In this document: one piece after another, positions 28,997 through 37,965 of the stretch
Layout of the letters: each line of letters opens with the position of its first letter
Numbering within the stretch: position 1 is the stretch's first letter
Source of the DNA: Thermaceae bacterium
GTDB taxonomy: Bacteria; Deinococcota; Deinococci; Deinococcales; Marinithermaceae
NCBI GenBank assembly: GCA_026984675.1
Contig: JALSRQ010000044.1
Span: 1-64,000, forward strand
Direction: 5' to 3'
DNA: 64,000 bases
Notes under the pieces: model-generated
Database searches by the model: none
What the model saw: the letters and a program-made list of their open reading frames with translations, nothing else
Told to the model about the DNA's origin: nothing
Program-made: the position numbers and the translations under genes

Positions 28997-29974
28997 ATGA
29001 GTGAGTTGGCCCAGAAGCAGAATACCACCACCGGACTGGTGCCGTCTCCCAGCGAGGCGGCGGAACTGGCCCGCACCAAGATCTTCGCGGGCATACCGGA
29101 CGACGAGGTCAAGCTGGCCCTGGCCATCGCCGGGCGGTACGGGCTCGACCCGCTGCTCCGGCACCTGGTGCTCATCCCCGGAGGCCAGAACCGGCGCTAC
29201 AACGTCTACATCACCCGGGACGGCTTGCTGCACATTGCCCACACCAGCGGCAAGCCGTGGAGCATCGAGATCGACGAGCCGCAGAAGCGGGAGAACCCCT
29301 ACACCGGCCGCGAGGACATCTACCTCAAGGGCCGGGTGAAGGTGCTCGACCCCGCCACCGGTCAGACCCAGGTCTTTGAGGGCGGCGTCTGGTTCAGCGA
29401 GTACAACGCCGGGCGCGGCTCCTGGAAGACCCACCCGGCGGCGATGCACCAGAAGGTGCTCGAGGTCTACCTCCTACGCAGGGCCTTCGACGTGGCCCTG
29501 ACCCCGATCGAGGAGATGGACCGGGTGCAGGCGGTGCAGACCCAGGTGCCACAGCCCGAGCCGGTCCCGGTCGGGGCGCATGTGGAGCCGATCCCAACCG
29601 GCCCCGAGCGCATCAACAAGGCCCAGCTCAGCAAGATCGGGGCCACCCTGAACGAGCTCGGGCTGGTGAACGGGCGGTACCGCGATGTGAAGCTCCGCCT
29701 GGCGGAGATGGTCGTGGGGCGGCAGGTGACCACCTCCAAGGAGCTCACCAAGGAAGAGGCCTCCCGGTTCATCGACTACCTGGAAAAGCTTCGCGAGGGC
29801 CTCCAGGCGGCCGGGGTGAAGGACGCCGCCGAGGCCGCCAGCTACATCACCCGGATGGTCGAGTCGGGGGCGGTCCCGCCCACCGACGTCGAGGCGCTGA
29901 AGGCGGACCTCGAGGCCTTCCGCGCGGTGGGCGGCGACGCCCGCGAGGAGCTCTTCGAGAACGAGGACGCGTAG
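28997..29974 (+). CDS. RecT/Bet-like single-strand annealing protein
   Basis: YGLDPLLRHLVLIPGG..YITRDGLLHIAHTSG...KTHPAAMHQKVLEVYLLRRAFDV. Confidence 0.85.
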   Translation: MSELAQKQNTTTGLVPSPSEAAELARTKIFAGIPDDEVKLALAIAGRYGLDPLLRHLVLIPGGQNRRYNVYITRDGLLHIAHTSGKPWSIEIDEPQKRENPYTGREDIYLKGRVKVLDPATGQTQVFEGGVWFSEYNAGRGSWKTHPAAMHQKVLEVYLLRRAFDVALTPIEEMDRVQAVQTQVPQPEPVPVGAHVEPIPTGPERINKAQLSKIGATLNELGLVNGRYRDVKLRLAEMVVGRQVTTSKELTKEEASRFIDYLEKLREGLQAAGVKDAAEAASYITRMVESGAVPPTDVEALKADLEAFRAVGGDAREELFENEDA

Positions 29975-29976
29975 AC

Positions 29977-30000
29977 GTGGGGGCCCGCTCGGGCCCCCAC
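29977..30000. terminator. Perfect 10-bp stem, 4-nt loop hairpin after recT (no T-run)
   Basis: GTGGGGGCCC-GCTC-GGGCCCCCAC. Confidence 0.55.
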
Positions 30001-30020
30001 CCCTCTGGAGGTGGACGGGT

Positions 30021-30365
30021 TTGCGAGGCGAGATTACCGAAGCGGAACTCACCAGGGCGATCCGGCTCCTCGAGGAGCGCCGCGCTTGGGGGATCGCGCG
30101 CGAAGAGTTCGAGGACCTATTTGGTTCAGACCGACGGGGCCGGCAGGTCATGGCCGAGCTCAGGAAGCGGGGTCGGGCGGCGGTGGTGGTGGCCGCCGGC
30201 CCGGAGGGCAAGGAGGTCTACCGGCTCCCCGAGAACGAGGCGGAGTACCGCCAGTTCCGGACGAAGCTGATCAGCCGGATCAAGGAGCTCGAGGCCGCGC
30301 TCGCCGGGATGGAGCGGGCCTGGGAAGCGGGCGGTGTGCGCGTCGCCCAGGAGCAGCTGTTTTAG
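30021..30365 (+). CDS. Phage hypothetical protein
   Basis: ORF between recT and replication gene. Confidence 0.6.
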   Translation: MRGEITEAELTRAIRLLEERRAWGIAREEFEDLFGSDRRGRQVMAELRKRGRAAVVVAAGPEGKEVYRLPENEAEYRQFRTKLISRIKELEAALAGMERAWEAGGVRVAQEQLF

Positions 30366-30374
30366 GGGGTTGCG

Positions 30375-31250
30375 ATGGCAAGACCAAGAAGCAAGAGCGG
30401 AACGTGGACCAAGGTGCCGAACTGGGTCTTCGCTGTACTGCCAACGCTGAAGCCGCGAGCCCAGGCGGCCCTTTTTGTCCTCGCGGCGGAAGCGAACTTC
30501 GGTCGCGGGCTTGGTCATCTTTCGGTGGCCGAACGCACCGGCGTTGACCCCCGCACGGCTAAGCGAGCGCTCGAAGAACTTATGAGCGCAGGCTACGCAA
30601 CCAAGGAAGGGGGCATCTACCAGCTGGTCGCAGAACCGGAGCACGCTTTGGGCAAGACAGGCGCAAAACGTGCGCAAGGTTTGCAGCAAAACGTGCAAGC
30701 GGACATGCAAGAAACGCCGTCCAGGACGGGGCTCGCGAACGCCGAAGGAAGAAAGGAAGTAAAGGAAGAAGGAAGTATATATAACTCCCCCCCTTACCCC
30801 CCCTCTTCCAGCACCGGACCCTCTGGCCGGTTAGGCGAGGAAGAGGCCGCTAAAGACGCGGGGGTTCAGAGCACCGGACCAACGGCGCTTGAAGCGTCCC
30901 TCGGGCCGGCCGGTCAGGCGATCGTCTTCGTGGCGCCCGGGGCGCTCCACCGCCGGGTGCCCGGGCGGGATTACACCGTCCTCGACCGGCTCCGAGCCTG
31001 GGACGAGATGTGGTCCCCCGAGGAGGTCCGGGCAGCCTGGGCCCAGGCCAAGCGGGACGCCCACACCCACCCGTTGAAGGTCTTCTGGCTGATCCTCGAG
31101 GGCGAGATCCCGCTCGACGCCTCACTGGTCGAGCGCCCGCCGGAACTGCGAAGGCCCAAAAAGCCCTACCGCGAGTACCGCTACATCGGCATCGACGACG
31201 TGCCCGACCCGCTCGAGGTGCTTTATGGCCGCAAACCTGCCTCGGCGTGA
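30375..31250 (+). CDS. Phage replication initiation-like protein (winged HTH)
   Basis: LSVAERTGVDPRTAKRALEELMSAGYATKEGG; upstream of dnaB-like helicase. Confidence 0.7.
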   Translation: MARPRSKSGTWTKVPNWVFAVLPTLKPRAQAALFVLAAEANFGRGLGHLSVAERTGVDPRTAKRALEELMSAGYATKEGGIYQLVAEPEHALGKTGAKRAQGLQQNVQADMQETPSRTGLANAEGRKEVKEEGSIYNSPPYPPSSSTGPSGRLGEEEAAKDAGVQSTGPTALEASLGPAGQAIVFVAPGALHRRVPGRDYTVLDRLRAWDEMWSPEEVRAAWAQAKRDAHTHPLKVFWLILEGEIPLDASLVERPPELRRPKKPYREYRYIGIDDVPDPLEVLYGRKPASA

Positions 31251-32397
31251 CCTCGAGCGCATCACGCTCTCCTACGCCCTGGCCGGGCTGATCCGGCCCG
31301 AGCCCGAGCTCTACGCCATCCCGGAACACCGCACCCTGGCCGAGGCTCTGGCCGAGCACGGCCCCGAGGGGGTGGCGCTCGCCGAGGTCGAGCCCTCGCT
31401 GATCGCCAGCGTCACCGACCTGTACCTGGACTACGGCTCGGTGGCCGCCGAGGAGATGCAGCGCCGCCTGCGGGAAGCGGTGCGGCGCCAGCGAGTCACG
31501 GAGGCCGCCCTCCGGGTGGCCCAGGCGGCCAAGCGCGGCGAGGACTACCTGGCGGCCGTAGAGGCGCTCACCGAGGCGGCGGAAGGGCGCGAGGAGCGGG
31601 GCGCCGTGCCCGCGAGGGAGGCGGCGCGGCTCGCGCTCGAGCGCTGGCGGGCCGAGCGCGAGGGGCGCAGGAAGCCCCCGATCGCGGTGGCCCGCGACCC
31701 CGCCTTTCCCAGCTTCGACGGCGGCGGCCACTACATCCTGGCCGCCCGCACCGCGGTGGGGAAGACCGCGCTCGCCCTGCAGTTCGCCCTCATCGCCGCC
31801 CGGGCGGGGCGGAAGGTGGTCTTCTACAGCCTCGAGATGCCCGCCTGGACCCTCGGCGCCCGACTGATCTCGCAGGTGCTAGGGATCCCGCTGCACGAGC
31901 TCCGGGACGCGGAGGGCCTGGAGCGCGCCCTGGCGCTTCTCGACGTGCCGCTTTTCGTGCGCGACGACGTGGACCACGCCGAGGCGCTCTACGCCGACAT
32001 GCGCAGGGCGGGGGCCGACTTCTACGTGGTCGACTACCTTGGCCTGGTGCACCCCAGCGCCCGTGAGGAGCGCCGGGAGCTCGAGGTCGCCCGGATCAGC
32101 CGGGCCCTGAAGCGCCTGGCGGTGAAGCTCGACGTGCCCGTGCTCACCCTGGCCCAGATCAACCGGCAGGCCGAGCAGAAGCGCGACAAGCGCCCCGAGC
32201 TTTCGCACCTCCGCGACTCGGGGGCCATCGAGCAGGACGCCGACGTGGTGATGCTGCTCTGGCGCAAGCCCGAGCCCGGCGGAACCCTCTCCGACGAGGG
32301 CGAGCTGGTGGTGGCCAAGAACCGCCACGGCCCCACCGGGGTCTGGCCGGTGCACTTCCAGGGCGCGGCGCTCCGGTTTGCCTGGGAGGGGGCATGA
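31225..32397 (+). CDS. DnaB-like replicative helicase
   Basis: ILAARTAVGKTALALQFAL Walker A; FYSLEM; VVDYLGLV; SHLRDSGAIEQDADVVMLLWR. Confidence 0.93.
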   Translation: MAANLPRRDLERITLSYALAGLIRPEPELYAIPEHRTLAEALAEHGPEGVALAEVEPSLIASVTDLYLDYGSVAAEEMQRRLREAVRRQRVTEAALRVAQAAKRGEDYLAAVEALTEAAEGREERGAVPAREAARLALERWRAEREGRRKPPIAVARDPAFPSFDGGGHYILAARTAVGKTALALQFALIAARAGRKVVFYSLEMPAWTLGARLISQVLGIPLHELRDAEGLERALALLDVPLFVRDDVDHAEALYADMRRAGADFYVVDYLGLVHPSAREERRELEVARISRALKRLAVKLDVPVLTLAQINRQAEQKRDKRPELSHLRDSGAIEQDADVVMLLWRKPEPGGTLSDEGELVVAKNRHGPTGVWPVHFQGAALRFAWEGA

Positions 32398-32783
32398 AGC
32401 TGATCGAGCGGCTGGCCCGCGACCTGAACGCGAAGGGGACCCGGGCCTTCGCGGCCCCCGGCGGCCTGGTGGTAAACGGCGAGCGGTTCGGTCTCAAGGA
32501 GGCCGCCCGGATCGCGGTCGCGGTCTACGGGACCCCGCGCGTCGAGGTGGCCCCCAGGCGCCGGGAGCGCGGCCTGGCCTGGGAGCCGGACGAGCTGCTC
32601 GGTCCGCTCCTCGACTGGGCCGAGGATCACACCCTCACCCCTGGCGAGGAACGGCTGCTCGCTGCCCTGGTGGCTGGAAAGATCGACCCCGTCGAGGCGG
32701 CCGGCTGGGCGGCGATCAACGGATGGACCGCGTTCGCGCTCGCGCTCGGTGAAGTCGCCGAGCGCTGGCTGGAGGAGCGATGA
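32394..32783 (+). CDS. Phage hypothetical protein
   Basis: Overlapping collinear ORF. Confidence 0.6.
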   Translation: MKLIERLARDLNAKGTRAFAAPGGLVVNGERFGLKEAARIAVAVYGTPRVEVAPRRRERGLAWEPDELLGPLLDWAEDHTLTPGEERLLAALVAGKIDPVEAAGWAAINGWTAFALALGEVAERWLEER

Positions 32784-33613
32784 AGGGCAAGTACCTGAAG
32801 AAGGTCGACTGGGAGCACTCGAGGGGATACCTGTCCCTGAAGGAGGCCGCCCGCTTGGCCGGGGTCTACCCCGACTCCATCCGCACCTGGCTGATGCGGC
32901 ACGGCCTGTACCGCTACCCCTACGCGGTCTTCTGGCGGGGCCAGGCGATGCTGAACCGGAACGCCCTGGAGGCCTACCTCTACCGGGGGAACCTGGTCCG
33001 CCTGCCGAAGCTCTACCCCGGGTGGCGGAAGCTCGCCGACATCGCCCGCGAGTACCCGCTCTCCTACAGCATGGTGCAGCGGGCGGCCTACCGCGGGGAG
33101 TTTCGGGCCGGTCGCTGGCGGCGGGCGATCTACGTCGAGCCCTACAGCTTCCGCCGCTGGGCGGAGGCGGCGCTTGCCCCGATCCGTCACCCCTGGATCC
33201 GGGCCTCCGACCTGGCCCGGCGGCTTGGCATGCACCCGGGGAGCGTGCGGCAAACGGCGCACCAGCACGGGATCACCGTGGTCCACCGCTACGACCCCAA
33301 GAGCCGCGCCCGGGTGGCGGTGATCCACCTGATCGAGTGGGAGGACACCTTTGGGCCGGTGGACCGGATCCGGGCACGGCGGTTGCCGGAACTGCCCGAA
33401 GGGTACGTCCTGGTCACCGACGTGGCCCGCCGGGAGGGGGTCAGCCGGCAATCGGTCCTCATCTGGGCCCGTTCACGACGGGCCCGGGTGGTCTACGTGG
33501 ATGCCCCGGGTGTGCCCAGGAAGGCGGCGATCCCGGAGACCACCGCCCGGCTCTACGCGCGCATGCGGGCCCGCCGCCGGCGGCACCGGGAGGAGGCCGG
33601 CCGTGCCGCTTGA
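32780..33613 (+). CDS. Multi-HTH phage protein (about four tandem Xis/MerR-like modules)
   Basis: Repeated modules YLSLKEAARLAGVYPDSIRTWL / WRKLADIAREYPLSYSMVQRAA / WIRASDLARRLGMHPGSVRQTA / YVLVTDVARREGVSRQSVLIWA. Confidence 0.75.
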   Translation: MKGKYLKKVDWEHSRGYLSLKEAARLAGVYPDSIRTWLMRHGLYRYPYAVFWRGQAMLNRNALEAYLYRGNLVRLPKLYPGWRKLADIAREYPLSYSMVQRAAYRGEFRAGRWRRAIYVEPYSFRRWAEAALAPIRHPWIRASDLARRLGMHPGSVRQTAHQHGITVVHRYDPKSRARVAVIHLIEWEDTFGPVDRIRARRLPELPEGYVLVTDVARREGVSRQSVLIWARSRRARVVYVDAPGVPRKAAIPETTARLYARMRARRRRHREEAGRAA

Positions 33614-33782
33614 GCTCGCCCTGGCCGCCGTCCTGGCCTGGCTGGCGGCGTTCGTGCTCGGGTTTTTCCTGCTCTTTGAGGGGGTGCCGCCGCGAAGCCC
33701 AAGGGCGCTCTTGATCCAGCTTCTGGCGGCTGCGGTGCTGGCCACCGGCTGGGTGGTGCTGGTAGTGGAGGTGGCGCGGTGA
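33603..33782 (+). CDS. Small two-TM membrane protein
   Basis: MPLELALAAVLAWLAAFVLGFFLLFEGVPPRSPRALLIQLLAAAVLATGWVVLVVEVAR. Confidence 0.6.
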   Translation: MPLELALAAVLAWLAAFVLGFFLLFEGVPPRSPRALLIQLLAAAVLATGWVVLVVEVAR

Positions 33783-34273
33783 AGCGGGTCGTCGCGCGCC
33801 CCTGGACCCCCCGCGATGACGCCATCATCGTCGAGCTCACCCGCCGCGGCTGGCCGCCGCACGCGATCGCGCTGGTGGTGCCTCGTAGCTTTGGCTCGAT
33901 CCGCGCTCGCCTGGCCCGCTTGCGGCGCCGTGGCACGGATCTGCCCCGCTTCCGGCCCGGAGGACAGCACCAGCGCCCGGTCGCCTTGGCCGAGCTCAGA
34001 GCCGACTACGAGGAGATCACTGCGGGGCTTGACCGGCAGAGCGTGGCCTACGAGGAGGCCCGGGCCTATGCGCGGCGGCTCCGCGCGGCCGGTCCCGAGC
34101 TTGCGTTGCCAGAACCGATGAGCGACGAGGAGGTTGCTGCCGTGATCGAGCGGGCGGCCCGACTCGCCGGCCCAGCGATGGCGATGGCGATTGCCGAGGC
34201 CCACCGGGCCTGGCGAGCGCAAAACCGGCTGCGGCCGGTGGAGGGGGTTTGCGCCTCGACGAGGAGGAGGTAG
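33779..34273 (+). CDS. Myb/GcrA-like HTH phage protein
   Basis: RPWTPRDDAIIVELTRRGWPPHAIALVVPRSFGSIRARLARL. Confidence 0.6.
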   Translation: MKRVVARPWTPRDDAIIVELTRRGWPPHAIALVVPRSFGSIRARLARLRRRGTDLPRFRPGGQHQRPVALAELRADYEEITAGLDRQSVAYEEARAYARRLRAAGPELALPEPMSDEEVAAVIERAARLAGPAMAMAIAEAHRAWRAQNRLRPVEGVCASTRRR

Positions 34274-34276
34274 GAC

Positions 34277-34861
34277 GTGGCTGTTAGTGAGCTTAGGTTC
34301 CCTGGATTACGAGGTGGCTACCGCAGCTACCGCATTGCCCTTGAGCTCTACCGGTTGGGGGAGATCGCTAGGCTGGAATCGGGGCTCTGGGCCCGTGGTC
34401 AGCTCACCAGCCGAAAGGTGAGCGACCTCCTCTTTGACGAGGACCGCTCCCTGCTGGAGAGACTCGCCGAGCTCGACGAACACATCGAGCTCATGATGCG
34501 GTTGGGGCACGAGCCGGCCACGCTCCGCCAGCAGCGCGAGGAGCTGGTGGAGAAGATTCGGCGCGTCTACCGCCACGCCTACTCCACCGGCGACCTTCCT
34601 GGCAGTGAGCCCATCGTCCCCTGGGGGGAGCGGTGGCCGGAGGGTGCGGAGAGCGACCAAGACTTCGCGAAGTGGCCGGTGTGGGAGCTCGACACCACCG
34701 GCCTCAGGGTGCACGAGACCGACAGCGGGGTCGACTGGGCGGAGTTGCGGGGGAAGTTCGACCTGGTGTTCGACACCGCCAAGAGGCAGTATTTCCTCCT
34801 CCATCCGGTCGAGGACTACGCGTGGAACATGATCGCCGGGAAGGGGGCGCACCTGCTTTGA
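34277..34861 (+). CDS. Phage hypothetical protein
   Basis: Collinear ORF with coding-like composition. Confidence 0.6.
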   Translation: MAVSELRFPGLRGGYRSYRIALELYRLGEIARLESGLWARGQLTSRKVSDLLFDEDRSLLERLAELDEHIELMMRLGHEPATLRQQREELVEKIRRVYRHAYSTGDLPGSEPIVPWGERWPEGAESDQDFAKWPVWELDTTGLRVHETDSGVDWAELRGKFDLVFDTAKRQYFLLHPVEDYAWNMIAGKGAHLL

Positions 34862-34863
34862 GG

Positions 34864-35001
34864 GTGATCCAAATCGAGTGGGGGGCGACCGGTCTCGAGG
34901 TCTGGTTCCCCGAGCGGCTGGCGGTGGCGCTCGTGATCATCGCGGTGATCCTGGCCGTGCTCGGCCTGGGCACCGCGTGGCGTGGGGGGTGGATCGGGTG
35001 A
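34864..35001 (+). CDS. Small single-TM phage protein
   Basis: GTG start; LAVALVIIAVILAVLGLG hydrophobic segment; stop overlaps next GTG. Confidence 0.5.
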   Translation: MIQIEWGATGLEVWFPERLAVALVIIAVILAVLGLGTAWRGGWIG

Positions 35002-35249
35002 CGACGCGGGAGTGGTTGCGCCCGATTGTCGAGCGTGTGGTGCGCGAGGTCGTTGAGCAGGTGGGAACCGACGATCGCGAGCGGTTGCGCCGAGAGCTGC
35101 GCCGGGCGTTGCGCGATGCGTACCCGGGCAGGGCGCGGCGCGGTGCTTTTTACCAGGTTTGGCGCGATGAGTGCCGTCGCGCGATGTGGAAGCTCGGCCT
35201 CGAGCTCCCGCGTGTTGAGGCGCCGCTGTTCGAGGAGGGGCGCTCATGA
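34998..35249 (+). CDS. Phage hypothetical protein
   Basis: Overlaps flanking ORFs by GTGA/ATGA junctions. Confidence 0.55.
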   Translation: MTTREWLRPIVERVVREVVEQVGTDDRERLRRELRRALRDAYPGRARRGAFYQVWRDECRRAMWKLGLELPRVEAPLFEEGRS

Positions 35250-35596
35250 GGCTCGTACTGCCCTGGCCCCCCTCCGTAAACCGCTACTGGCGTCACGACC
35301 GCGGCCGCACCCACATCAGCGCCGAGGGGCGCCGGTACCGCGCGGACGTGTGGGCGATCGTGGCCGAACGCGGGACGGGTGGTCTGCCCTTTCGCGGCCC
35401 GGTGCGGGTGGTGATCCGCGCCTATCCGCCGGACCGGCGGCGGCGGGACGTGGACAACCTCGCCAAGGCGATCCTGGATGCCCTGGAGTTCGCACGGGTC
35501 CTCGAAAACGACCACCAGGTGGCGGACCTGCGGATTGTGCGGGAGGAGCCGGTGCGCGGCGGCCGCATCGAGGTGGAGGTGGAGGAGGCCCTATGA
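35246..35596 (+). CDS. RusA-family Holliday junction resolvase
   Basis: LPWPPSVNRYWRH...YPPDRRRRDVDNLAKAILDALE..VLENDHQVADLRI. Confidence 0.92.
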   Translation: MRLVLPWPPSVNRYWRHDRGRTHISAEGRRYRADVWAIVAERGTGGLPFRGPVRVVIRAYPPDRRRRDVDNLAKAILDALEFARVLENDHQVADLRIVREEPVRGGRIEVEVEEAL

Positions 35597-36174
35597 CCGC
35601 CGAGGAGCGCAAACTCGCCGAGGCCTGGTACCAGGCCCTCCGCGCCTGGAAGACCAGGACCCTCACCGACACCGTCCCCCGCGGCCCCCGGCGCACTCCC
35701 GGCGGCCCCCCGGCCCGGGTGGTCTGGGGGTGCCCGGTTTGCCGCTCGACCCGGGTGGCGGAGTGGGACGAGCGGATCCTCGAGGCCCGCGCCCGCGGTG
35801 AGGACCTCACCCCGGTGGTGCGCGAGATCGCCCGCGTCCTCCGTGTGCGGGAGGCGGTGGTGTGGTCGCACGCCCGCGACCACCTCGACCCCGAGCCGCC
35901 CCGCCCGCTGATCGGTGTCTGGGTGTACGACCGGCGCGTCCGCCTCGGCGAGCACCTCCTGACCCCGGCCGGGTGGATCCCGGTCGAGCGCGTACTGGCG
36001 GCGGTCCGGGAGGCGCCTGAGGCCGTGCGTGTGCGGCTCGACGAGATCAGGATAGCCAGGCGCCTCCCTCGCTCGCTCCTCGACGGCGACGGCCAGTTCA
36101 AGGACAAAAAGCGCCGCCTCCTGGCCGAGGCGGCGCTGTGGCTCGCCGATGTGCTCAGTCCTCGGCGAGCCTGA
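35593..36174 (+). CDS. Phage hypothetical protein with CxxC motif
   Basis: VWGCPVCRSTRVAEWD; overlaps rusA stop. Confidence 0.6.
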   Translation: MTAEERKLAEAWYQALRAWKTRTLTDTVPRGPRRTPGGPPARVVWGCPVCRSTRVAEWDERILEARARGEDLTPVVREIARVLRVREAVVWSHARDHLDPEPPRPLIGVWVYDRRVRLGEHLLTPAGWIPVERVLAAVREAPEAVRVRLDEIRIARRLPRSLLDGDGQFKDKKRRLLAEAALWLADVLSPRRA

Positions 36175-36396
36175 ACCAGATCGCGAGGGCGGTGGTGCGC
36201 CCTTGCTCGGCGAGTTCGTCGAGGAGGCCCAAGCTACCACCGGTTCGGTGAGGTCGTAGACCTCGGCCGCCTCGACCACGGCCGGTAGCAGGACCGGCCG
36301 GTCGCGGCGGTGGCCAGGGAGGCGGAGTTCGAGCTCATGCCGCCGGAGCGCTGCGCCATCCCCCGCTTTTTGGTAAGATTTCTCTAGGATGAGCAA
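36165..36396 (-). pseudogene. Candidate decayed small antisense gene between early and late modules
   Basis: Coding-like HELELRLPGHRRDRPVLLPAVVEAAEVYDLTEPVV then, after a frame change, LGLLDELAEQGRTTALAIWFRLAED*. Confidence 0.4.
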
Positions 36397-36424
36397 ACCC
36401 CTGCCCGACGGCGGGGGTTTTGCT
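36396..36424. terminator. Hairpin upstream of terminase small subunit
   Basis: AAACCCCTGCC-cgac-GGCGGGGGTTTT. Confidence 0.65.
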
Positions 36425-36443
36425 TTGTCACAAGGTCACAACT

Positions 36444-36770
36444 ATGCCGCTCAGGAAGAAAGAGGTCGCCAAGGCCTTGCGCGAAACGCACGGGGTCATC
36501 ACCCGGGCCGCCCGAAAGCTCGGCGTGGCCCGTGAGACTTTGAGTCGTTACGTCTCGAAGCACCCCGATCTCCAGCGGGTGCGCGACGAGGCTAAAGAGG
36601 CTCTCGTCGACCTGGCCGAGGAAGGCCTGGTGGAGGCGCTTGAGAAGCGCCGCCCGTGGGCGGTGCAGTTTACGCTGGCTCGCCTTGGCAAAGATCGCGG
36701 CTACACCGAGCGCACCGAGCAGGAGCAGGTCGGCGAGATCCGGGTGAAGGTGATCCGTGAAGACGCTTGA
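36444..36770 (+). CDS. Terminase small subunit-like HTH protein
   Basis: VAKALRETHGVITRAARKLGVARETLSRYVSKHPDL directly upstream of terminase large subunit. Confidence 0.75.
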   Translation: MPLRKKEVAKALRETHGVITRAARKLGVARETLSRYVSKHPDLQRVRDEAKEALVDLAEEGLVEALEKRRPWAVQFTLARLGKDRGYTERTEQEQVGEIRVKVIREDA

Positions 36771-37965
36771 GGTCGAAGTCCGCCTGCCCCGGTTGCATCC
36801 GGGTCAGGAACAGGTGCTCGCCGAGACCCGCCGGTACAACGTCCTGGCCTGCGGGCGCCGCTGGGGGAAGACCACGCTGCTCGTGGACCTGGCGGTGAAC
36901 GCGGCCCTGGATGGCAAGCGGGTGGGCTGGTTCGCGCCCACCTACGCCCTCCTCGAGGAGGCCTACGGCCGCATGCGGCGGACCCTCGAGGGGGTGATCA
37001 CCCAGGCGGCCCAGTCGCCCCATCCCCGCCTCGAGCTCTACACCGGCGGGGCTATCGAGTTCTGGACCCTCGACGATCCCTACAAGGCCGGTCGCGGCCG
37101 GGCCTACCACCTGGCGATCGTGGACGAGGCTGCCTTCGCTAAGCGCCTCGACGTGGCCTGGGAGGAAAGCGTGGGGCCCACCCTGACCGACTACCGGGGC
37201 TCGGCGTGGTTTGCTTCAACCCCGAAGGGGAAGAACTACTTCTTCGAGCTCTGGAGCCGGGGCCAGGGCGATGATCCCGACTGGAAGAGCTGGCGGATGC
37301 CCACCAGCACCAATCCCCACATCAGCGCTGAGGAACTCGCCGCCCGCCGCCGCTCGATGCCCGAGCTGGCCTGGCGGCAGGAGTACGAGGCCGAGTTCGT
37401 GGACGCCGAGGGCGCGGTGATTCGCCGCGAGTGGATCCGCGTCGCTGACCCCCCGGAGCGGAAGGCCCTCGAGGTCTACCAGGGGGTGGACCTGGCCATC
37501 AGCACCCGCGAGGACGCCGACTACACCGCCGTGGTGACGGTCGGAAAGGACAAGGAGGGGCGCATCTGGGTGCTCGACGCGGTGCGCACGCGCGAGACCT
37601 TCCACCGGGTGCTCGAGCTCATCAAGTCCCAGGCGGCAAGGTGGCAGCCACGGGTGATCGCGATCGAGCAGGTGCAGTACCAGGCGGCGGTGGTGCAGGA
37701 GCTTTTGCGCACCACCGCACTGCCGGTGCGCGGCGTGCGTCCCGACCGCGACAAGCTGGCCCGGGCCATGCCGCTTATCGCCCGCTACGAGCAGGGGCTG
37801 GTCTACCACGCGCCCGCCCTCCCCAAGGCCTTTGAAGAGGAGCTTACCGCCTTCCCCCTCGCCGAGCACGATGACCAGGTGGACGCCCTGGTCTACGCCT
37901 ACCAGGCTTCGGCCGGCGGGTGGGGGCTCAAGCCCGAGACCCAACGGAGGTACGCCGTACGGTGA
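36757..37965 (+). CDS. Terminase large subunit
   Basis: ACGRRWGKTTLL Walker A; LAIVDEAAF Walker B; TPKGKNYFF; nuclease DLAISTREDADYTA. Confidence 0.92.
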   Translation: MKTLEVEVRLPRLHPGQEQVLAETRRYNVLACGRRWGKTTLLVDLAVNAALDGKRVGWFAPTYALLEEAYGRMRRTLEGVITQAAQSPHPRLELYTGGAIEFWTLDDPYKAGRGRAYHLAIVDEAAFAKRLDVAWEESVGPTLTDYRGSAWFASTPKGKNYFFELWSRGQGDDPDWKSWRMPTSTNPHISAEELAARRRSMPELAWRQEYEAEFVDAEGAVIRREWIRVADPPERKALEVYQGVDLAISTREDADYTAVVTVGKDKEGRIWVLDAVRTRETFHRVLELIKSQAARWQPRVIAIEQVQYQAAVVQELLRTTALPVRGVRPDRDKLARAMPLIARYEQGLVYHAPALPKAFEEELTAFPLAEHDDQVDALVYAYQASAGGWGLKPETQRRYAVR

